Below are positions 63,791 through 64,000 of a stretch of DNA of 64,000 nt, one piece after another. This stretch comes from Alloascoidea africana. Lineage: Eukaryota > Ascomycota > Alloascoideomycetes > Alloascoideales > Alloascoideaceae. How positions within the stretch are numbered: the stretch's first letter is position 1; the number at the start of each line of letters is the position of its first letter. The DNA lies in assembly GCA_030581615.1 (NCBI GenBank), contig JAKTTT010000012.1:186001-250000 (forward strand), given 5' to 3'. A model generated the notes under the pieces. The model did no database searches, was not told where the DNA came from, and worked only from the letters and a program-made list of their open reading frames with translations. The translations under genes were made by a program, and so were the position numbers.

Positions 63791-64000
63791 CACTAGGGCA
63801 CAACTGGAGAATGAGCAAGCGCTGTGAGACTTGTTGAACAACAAACAGAATCAATTATAGATCTTTCTATCAGCTATGGTCTGCTAATGATTCTGTTTCT
63901 CTAAATGCTCACGTGTTATCATCAAATTACAAATAATGCCTAGTCGTGCTCCTTCTACGAGAGGTATTAAGTCTAATAGCACTTTTAGTAGTATCGTAAG
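63791..64000. other. Window end, non-coding
   Basis: No feature is supported. A lone CACGTG lies at about 63911. Confidence 0.4.

Noticed and set aside
1-64000. CRISPR array, bacterial operon or ribosome-binding sites
   Set aside because: No regular spaced repeats. Spliced genes, Pol III tRNA terminators and yeast families show this is eukaryotic nuclear DNA.

Overview
The window is nuclear DNA of an ascomycete budding yeast (Saccharomycotina). It carries recognisable yeast genes (PEX11, OPT transporter, TOP2, RIT1, MRN1, COX6, an Anp1/Van1/Mnn9-family mannosyltransferase), AT-rich spacers, and short introns (54-191 nt) with GTAWGT-like donors and CTAAC branch boxes. Intron content is higher than in Saccharomyces: TOP2 and COX6 have three introns each, RIT1 and a small mitochondrial gene one each. 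CTG encodes leucine at an invariant Leu position of TOP2 (22363-22365), so this is not a CUG-Ser species. tRNA-Leu(AAG) and an intron-bearing tRNA-Arg(TCG) also differ from the Saccharomyces set and hint at an early-branching lineage (inference). Gene density is low: about 15 supported protein genes and three tRNA genes in 64 kb.

Layout. 0-1.6 kb: 3' end of PEX11 facing a Dif1-like ribonucleotide reductase regulator. 1.6-6.2 kb: spacer with two solo LTRs and tRNA-Thr. 6.2-13.4 kb: OPT oligopeptide transporter, a GPI-anchored cell-surface protein, a Tc1/mariner relic, and a secreted Kex2-processed cysteine-rich protein. 15.8-24.5 kb: ACS-family MFS transporter, a Ubc6-type E2 without a membrane anchor, a tentative small spliced gene, and TOP2. 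25.5-28.4 kb: Ty3/gypsy-like fossils, including a 256-bp-armed inverted duplication. 29.4-31.1 kb: unknown Ser-rich protein. 33-35.3 kb: retroelement relic, tRNA-Arg, solo LTR. 36.4-43.4 kb: RIT1 divergent from a mitochondrial (PPR-like) protein, then MRN1. 45.9-49.9 kb: COX6, a mitochondrial protein of unknown role, and a two-finger C2H2 factor. 50.8-52.1 kb: mannosyltransferase-family gene with a degenerate DXD motif. 54.2-55.5 kb: tRNA-Leu, a copia-like LTR and a fold-back repeat. 55.5-64 kb: a gene desert holding a second Tc1/mariner relic.

Themes. Several genes serve mitochondria (COX6, two presequence proteins). OPT, the ACS transporter, the GPI protein, the secreted protein and the mannosyltransferase serve nutrient uptake and the cell surface. 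Two cis-motifs recur at promoters: TTACCCGG (Reb1-type) and CACGTG (Cbf1-type). Each of the three tRNA genes has LTR sequence 250-380 bp upstream, suggesting Pol III-directed integration by several LTR families. The items I would look at first are the DAD-to-DGG change in the mannosyltransferase, the anchorless Ubc6-like E2 with SIM-like motifs, the Kex2-processed secreted cysteine-rich protein, and the tRNA-LTR pattern. I see no CRISPR array, rRNA or operon-like system.
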